From contig JAUIMC010000011.1 in the NCBI GenBank assembly GCA_030433215.1, positions 1-64,000 on the forward strand: a stretch of DNA of 64,000 bases. Reading direction: 5' to 3'. Origin of the DNA: Alphaproteobacteria bacterium. GTDB lineage: Bacteria; Pseudomonadota; Alphaproteobacteria; Caulobacterales; Parvularculaceae. The first letter of the stretch is position 1. Every line of letters starts with the position of its first letter. The translations under genes were made by a program, and so were the position numbers. Positions 60,495 to 64,000 of the stretch are shown in pieces. The notes beneath the pieces are model-generated. The model was given only the letters and a program-made list of their open reading frames with translations. It made no database searches and was not told the origin of the DNA.

Positions 60495-61634
60495 TTAAGC
60501 AGCTTTCGCTTTGATGCGGTCGTAAGCTTTCGGCCATTCGCGGATGAAGGCGTCGGCGTCGTCTTGCGTGGAGTTCCAGCCGAGCGACACGCGGATCGCC
60601 GACGTCGCCTCGTCTTCGCCGGCGCCCATGGCGGTCAGGACATGGCTCGGTTTCGTCTTGCCGGAAGAACAGGCCGAGCCCGCCGAGATGGCGATCCCCG
60701 ACAGGTCCATGGTCATGAGCTGCGTCGCGCCGGGAAAGCCCGGCGCGGAGAGGCACAGCGTTCCCGGCAAACGCTCCGCGTTTGCCCCCCAGATTTTCGC
60801 GCCGGCGCGGACCGCCGCGTCCTGCATCGCATCGCGCAGCGCCGCGATCTCCTTGGCGCGCGCAAGGCTGTCTTTGGCGAGCGCGCAGGCTTTCCCAAGC
60901 CCGGCGACGCCCGCAACATTATGGGTGCCGGCGCGGCGATTGCTTTCATGACCGCCGCCGCGCAGTTGCGGTTCCAGCGGCAGATTGGAACCGGCGACAA
61001 GCGCGCCGACGCCCACCGGCCCGCCGAATTTGTGACCCGTGAAGGACATGATGTCCGCGCCCGACATCACGAAATTGACGGGGACTTTGCCCACCGCCTG
61101 CGCCGCATCGCAGAACAACAGCCCGCCCGCTTCATGGGCAATCGCCGCCGCCTCGTGCACCGGCTGGATGACGCCGGTCTCGTTATTGGCGAACATCAGG
61201 CACACCATGAAGCCGCCGTCGCGCTCCGCGTCGTAATTTTTAAGGCGCTCTTTCAGCCAGCCAAGATCGGCGACGCCCGAAGGAAGCGCCGGAATGGTTT
61301 CGATGTCCGCGCCCGTGGTCTCGGCGTTCGCGGGAACCGCCGTGTGTTCGATGGCGCTCACGAAAAAACGTTTAATGTTGTGCGGCTTCATCGCGCCATG
61401 CAGGGCGTAATGAATCGACTCCGTGCCGCCGCTCGTGAAGATGACGCCGTTCATGGGCGCGTTCACAAGCGCGCGCACCTGTTCGCGCGCATCCTCGAGA
61501 ATCTTGTGGGCGCGCCGCCCTTCTTCATGAACCGACAGCGAATTGCCGTCATGGCGCATGGTCTCCGCGACGATGTCGATCACTTCCGGGCGAATGGGCG
61601 CGGTCGCATTATGGTCGAGATAGTGACGGGTCAT
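60495..61634 (-). CDS. cysteine desulfurase, IscS/NifS type
   Basis: This 379-residue group I desulfurase has the PLP Lys202 (FTGHKFGGP), NNETGVIQPV and the active-site Cys322 in SAGSACSSG. A second desulfurase next to sufB, in addition to SufS, is typical of alphaproteobacterial suf operons. Its ATG overlaps the stop of the Rrf2 gene by four bases. Confidence 0.94.
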   Translation of the reverse strand: MTRHYLDHNATAPIRPEVIDIVAETMRHDGNSLSVHEEGRRAHKILEDAREQVRALVNAPMNGVIFTSGGTESIHYALHGAMKPHNIKRFFVSAIEHTAVPANAETTGADIETIPALPSGVADLGWLKERLKNYDAERDGGFMVCLMFANNETGVIQPVHEAAAIAHEAGGLLFCDAAQAVGKVPVNFVMSGADIMSFTGHKFGGPVGVGALVAGSNLPLEPQLRGGGHESNRRAGTHNVAGVAGLGKACALAKDSLARAKEIAALRDAMQDAAVRAGAKIWGANAERLPGTLCLSAPGFPGATQLMTMDLSGIAISAGSACSSGKTKPSHVLTAMGAGEDEATSAIRVSLGWNSTQDDADAFIREWPKAYDRIKAKAA

Positions 61635-62164
61635 TCCGCCGCTCCTGCGAAGCGGGTTTCATGGGCGAGGTCTTTGACGCCTGCATCCTCACGGGAAGAG
61701 TCTTCAATTTGCGCGCCTTCGCGCGCGGGGGCGTTGACCGCGGCCATGCCGAGAACGCGGCGCTCGATAATGTCTTCAAGCGTCACGGCGTTGAGAAAGA
61801 CTTCGATCTGGCGGCCGAGCTCGTCCCAGAGATCGTGGGTGAGACAGCGCGCGCTCGTGCCCTTGCAGCCGACGGTCGACCCCGCCGCGCAGGCCGTGGT
61901 GCGGATTTCCTCGTCCACCGCCGCGACGATGTCAGCGACGCGCATCTGCGAAGCGGGCGCAGTCAGCGCATAGCCGCCCGCCACCCCTCGGACGCTTTCC
62001 ACAAGCCCCGCCCGGCGCAGCTTGCCGAAAAGCTGCTCCAGATAGGACAGCGAAATCCCCTGCCTCAGGGCGATATCCGAAAGGGCCACCGGCGCTTCAC
62101 CGCCCGTCGCGGCGATATCGGCAAGCGCCGAAACCGCATATCTGCCTTTGGTCGTTAACTTCAC
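61631..62164 (-). CDS. iscR: Rrf2 family regulator, IscR type
   Basis: This 177-residue protein has the Rrf2 winged helix (MKLTTKGRYAVSALADIA..., GISLSYLEQLFGKLRRAGLVESVRG) and three cysteines at 92, 100 and 107 followed by His110, matching the [2Fe-2S] ligand pattern of IscR with slightly wider spacing. It probably represses the suf operon when holo. The start is GTG with AAGG seven bases upstream. The C-terminal 45 residues are a low-complexity tail. A type-I IscR-like box lies in its promoter. Confidence 0.9.
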   Translation of the reverse strand: MKLTTKGRYAVSALADIAATGGEAPVALSDIALRQGISLSYLEQLFGKLRRAGLVESVRGVAGGYALTAPASQMRVADIVAAVDEEIRTTACAAGSTVGCKGTSARCLTHDLWDELGRQIEVFLNAVTLEDIIERRVLGMAAVNAPAREGAQIEDSSREDAGVKDLAHETRFAGAAE

Positions 62165-62271
62165 GCGTCGCCTTTCTCTGACAAGGCTTTCTCACAGGGC
62201 TTTCCGGGGTTCGGCTGGCGCCGCCGTAAAAACGTGCTATACGCGCCCGCCGACCTTCCCGATGCGCAGCC

Positions 62272-62300
62272 GAGATAAGAATTCCGACCATTTTAGTCAA
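62272..62300 (-). promoter_or_regulatory. iscR-suf promoter with a type-I IscR-like box
   Basis: On the minus strand TTGACT (62300-62295), a 17-base spacer and TATCTC (62277-62272) form a promoter. The sequence TTGACTAAAATGGTCGGAA (62300-62282) overlaps it and matches the E. coli type-I IscR consensus YYGACTRWWWYAGTCRRS at 16 of 18 positions. This gives a leader of about 100 bases before the GTG. Autoregulation is inferred. Confidence 0.6.
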
Positions 62301-62440
62301 CATTAGCGCCGCAGAAAACTGGCGCAAAATGGGGTTTTCAGGCCCAGGCCGGCGCATTCGGACAGGGGATTGAGTAAACCGCTGGGAATTTTCTCCCGGC
62401 CCCGCAAGCCGTGAACACGCAGGGATCGAAAAGGTAGACA

Positions 62441-63115
62441 ATGCCAGAAGTGATTTTCGCCGGCCCGGAAGGGCGCCTGGAAGGCCGTTATCAAAAAGGG
62501 AAAGGCGAAAACCCGCCGGTGGCGCTGGTCCTGCACCCGCACCCCCTTTTCGGCGGCACCATGAACAACCGCGCCACCTATGAGCTCTATCAGATGTTCG
62601 TGCGCCGGGGCTTTTCGACCATGCGCTTCAATTTCCGCGGCGTCGGCCGCAGCCAGGGCGAATACGACCAGGGCCAGGGCGAACTCGCCGACGCGGCGAC
62701 GGCCCTCGACTATATGCAGCAGATGAACGCCAACGCGCCTTTCAGCTGGGTCGCCGGCTTTTCCTTCGGCTCCTGGATCGCCATGCAGCTTCTGATGCGC
62801 CGGCCGGAAATCGTCGGCTTCATCGCCGGCTCGACGCCCGCCAATCTCTACGATTTCTCCTTCCTCGCGCCCTGCCCGTCATCGGGCGTCGTCATTCACG
62901 GCGAGAACGACAAGATCTGCGCGCCGGACGAAACCCGCAGCATGGTCGAACGCACCCGCACCCAGAAAGGGCGCAAGATCGAGTTCAAGACCGTGCCCGG
63001 GGCGGACCATTTCTTCGAGTCGCATATGGATGCGTTTATCACCACGGCGGAAGAGTATCTCGACAACCGTCTCGCCCATGACGCGCCGGAAGGCGAATTT
63101 CACGGCGACGCCTAG
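62441..63115 (+). CDS. alpha/beta hydrolase (serine hydrolase fold)
   Basis: This 224-residue protein has LHPHPLFGGTMNNRATYELYQMF, FNFRGVGRSQGEYD, the nucleophile elbow G-F-S-F-G with Ser108, HGENDKICAP (acid) and ADHFFESH (His). It belongs to the small dienelactone-hydrolase-like group common in alphaproteobacteria near suf genes. AAGG precedes the start. It is divergent from iscR, with the shared promoter region between. Confidence 0.9.
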   Translation: MPEVIFAGPEGRLEGRYQKGKGENPPVALVLHPHPLFGGTMNNRATYELYQMFVRRGFSTMRFNFRGVGRSQGEYDQGQGELADAATALDYMQQMNANAPFSWVAGFSFGSWIAMQLLMRRPEIVGFIAGSTPANLYDFSFLAPCPSSGVVIHGENDKICAPDETRSMVERTRTQKGRKIEFKTVPGADHFFESHMDAFITTAEEYLDNRLAHDAPEGEFHGDA

Positions 63116-63181
63116 GTCTTCTGCCGGACATTTCCCAATTTAGGACAGCAACGGCTTTTCCCGCGGCTTAACTTTTGCGTT

Positions 63182-63196
63182 GCATTATTGTAATGC
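63182..63196. promoter_or_regulatory. inverted repeat GCATTA-TTG-TAATGC
   Basis: The perfect 6-base arms around TTG lie 24 bases upstream of the gene at 63221, at the place of a promoter or operator. It could bind a dimeric regulator or be a short hairpin in the leader. No regulator is adjacent. Confidence 0.35.
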
Positions 63197-63220
63197 GGAA
63201 AGTCTCTCGGGGGGGAAGTC

Positions 63221-63559
63221 ATGTTGCAAACACTATTAAGGCTGCTGCCGCCGCCGCGCGGCGCGCTCGCCGTGAAACTCTCCGGGGTCAGCGGTTTTAC
63301 GGGGCGCGGTTTCATCCGCTACGCGTCGGTGGAAAACGGCGGCGTCCTTTACGTCACCCTGATCGGAATCGCCGGACGGGAAGCAGAAGTTTTCGCGGAT
63401 GGCGAATGCGCCGCACGCATCGACATTATAAATGGCCGTGCAAGCGCAATTTTCTCCTCAGCAAAGGGTGATAAATTGCCTTCCATTGAGGAGGGCGCGC
63501 ATATCGACATTCGTCAGAATGGCGACATCGTGTTGAGCGGCGTCCTGACGCGCACATAA
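63221..63559 (+). CDS. hypothetical 112-residue beta-rich protein
   Basis: This protein appears rich in beta strands (AVKLSGVSGFTGRGFIRYAS, GVLYVTLIGIAGREAEVF, AHIDIRQNGDIVLSGVL) with no signal peptide or membrane segment. I do not recognise it. A GGGGGGAAG stretch lies upstream of the ATG. A weak stem ACGCA/TGCGT with a T-run follows about 10 bases after the stop (63569-63589). Confidence 0.6.
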   Translation: MLQTLLRLLPPPRGALAVKLSGVSGFTGRGFIRYASVENGGVLYVTLIGIAGREAEVFADGECAARIDIINGRASAIFSSAKGDKLPSIEEGAHIDIRQNGDIVLSGVLTRT

Positions 63560-63631
63560 CTCTACCCGACGCATATCCGGTGCGTTTTTCGCATGCCATG
63601 TTATGGTGCATGCAAAAGGGGCGAGCGCGCC

Positions 63632-63769
63632 GTGGCGATCCACGAACCCGAACAGAATGAAGACGATCTGCCCGTTCCCGAAAAAAAGGAACGCCGCCTG
63701 CCGCTCGGGTGGATAACGCTTGCGGGCGGATTGCTCGCCCTTGTCGCACTGCTTGCGCTTGCCTATTAG
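63632..63769 (+). CDS. small single-pass membrane protein (45 residues)
   Basis: A short frame from GTG at 63632 encodes an acidic head (MAIHEPEQNEDDLPVPE), a basic patch (KKERRL) and a C-terminal hydrophobic helix of about 20 residues (about 25-45) ending at TAG. The layout is that of a tail-anchored protein with its N-terminus inside. AAGGGG lies about 14 bases upstream of the GTG; an in-frame ATG at 63593 is an alternative start. It converges on accA, 11 bases apart. Confidence 0.5.
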   Translation: MAIHEPEQNEDDLPVPEKKERRLPLGWITLAGGLLALVALLALAY

Positions 63770-63780
63770 GCGCGCCGCGC

Positions 63781-64000
63781 TTAGGCGAGGCCGGTGCGGC
63801 CGATCGACAGAAACTTTTCCCGGCGCTGACGCTTTAATTCTTCCGGCGAGAGATGTTCAAGCTCGCGGATCGCGGATTCCACCGCATCGCCGAGCCGCTC
63901 CACCGTCAGACGCGCATCGCGATGCGCCCCGCCCACAGGCTCAGGGATGATGCTGTCGACAACGCCGAGTTCAAGCAGGTCCTGAGCGGAGATGCGCATC
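63781..64000 (-). CDS. accA: acetyl-CoA carboxylase carboxyltransferase subunit alpha (3' end)
   Basis: The visible C-terminal 72 residues read ISAQDLLELGVVDSIIPEPVGGAHRD, the conserved end of AccA, followed by a helical tail (LSPEELKRQRREKFLSIG). AccA with AccD transfers CO2 from biotin to acetyl-CoA for fatty acid synthesis. The start lies beyond base 64000, so the gene is partial. Confidence 0.93.
   Translation of the reverse strand, partial: MRISAQDLLELGVVDSIIPEPVGGAHRDARLTVERLGDAVESAIRELEHLSPEELKRQRREKFLSIGRTGLA

Overview
The window looks like a chromosomal segment of a GC-rich alphaproteobacterium. The support is the order lptF-lptG-lptD-surA-pdxA-rsmA with pepA and holC divergent, a suf operon headed by an IscR-type Rrf2 regulator, several alphaproteobacterial small families (DUF3126, CC0125/CC1285-type lipoprotein), and one perfect CtrA-type box. 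A Caulobacterales, Hyphomonadales or Parvularculales relative would fit, but genus cannot be read from this segment. No phage, integrase, transposase gene or CRISPR array is visible.

Layout. 1-830: 5' end of a 16S rRNA gene on the minus strand with its leader, boxA and two tandem promoters. 0.8-16.8 kb: mixed housekeeping and unknown genes (patatin-like lipase, CBS protein, rhomboid protease, tandem PilZ protein plus GYF protein, PhoH, three unassigned membrane proteins, PCuAC copper chaperone, ABC-F ATPase, chorismate mutase, Ca2+/Na+ antiporter, DksA-like protein, DNA polymerase III chi, leucyl aminopeptidase). 16.9-24.8 kb: outer-membrane biogenesis operon (lptF, lptG, lptD, surA) running into pdxA and rsmA. 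24.8-29.8 kb: small metabolic genes and two tandem glycine-zipper lipoproteins, each followed by a terminator. 29.8-34.9 kb: homogentisate 1,2-dioxygenase, a fumarylacetoacetate hydrolase family protein and a TonB-dependent receptor coupled to it. 35.2-36.1 kb: thioredoxin reductase. 36.6-47.6 kb: acyl-CoA metabolism, including a tight operon of carboxyltransferase, acyl-CoA dehydrogenase, biotin carboxylase and BKACE, divergent from a TetR regulator across a large palindrome. 47.7-52.3 kb: nitronate monooxygenase-like protein, CreA, pyruvate kinase, dienelactone hydrolase. 52.3-52.8 kb: a 500-base non-coding gap with a strongly folded element. 52.8-62.2 kb: TfoX-like gene and an extended suf operon. 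62.4-64 kb: alpha/beta hydrolase, two small unknown genes and the 3' end of accA.

How the genes work together. The suf operon makes Fe-S clusters: SufS and a second cysteine desulfurase supply sulfur, SufBCD is the scaffold and ATPase, and SufA with the DUF59 protein act in cluster maturation and transfer. The IscR-like protein probably feeds back on the operon through a type-I IscR-like box in its promoter. Inside the operon sit two exported proteins (a cupin and a RidA homologue) and a 79-residue helical protein; two AT-richer small membrane proteins flank sufA. These additions are the least explained part of the window. The carboxylase operon resembles leucine (liu) or terpene (atu) degradation but has BKACE and no visible hydratase or HMG-CoA lyase. 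The homogentisate genes point to tyrosine or aromatic degradation, with a receptor for an unknown substrate.

Limits. All calls come from reading the sequence and remembered family features; no database search, structure prediction or composition statistics could be run. Starts were moved to internal codons where ribosome-binding sites and family length supported it.
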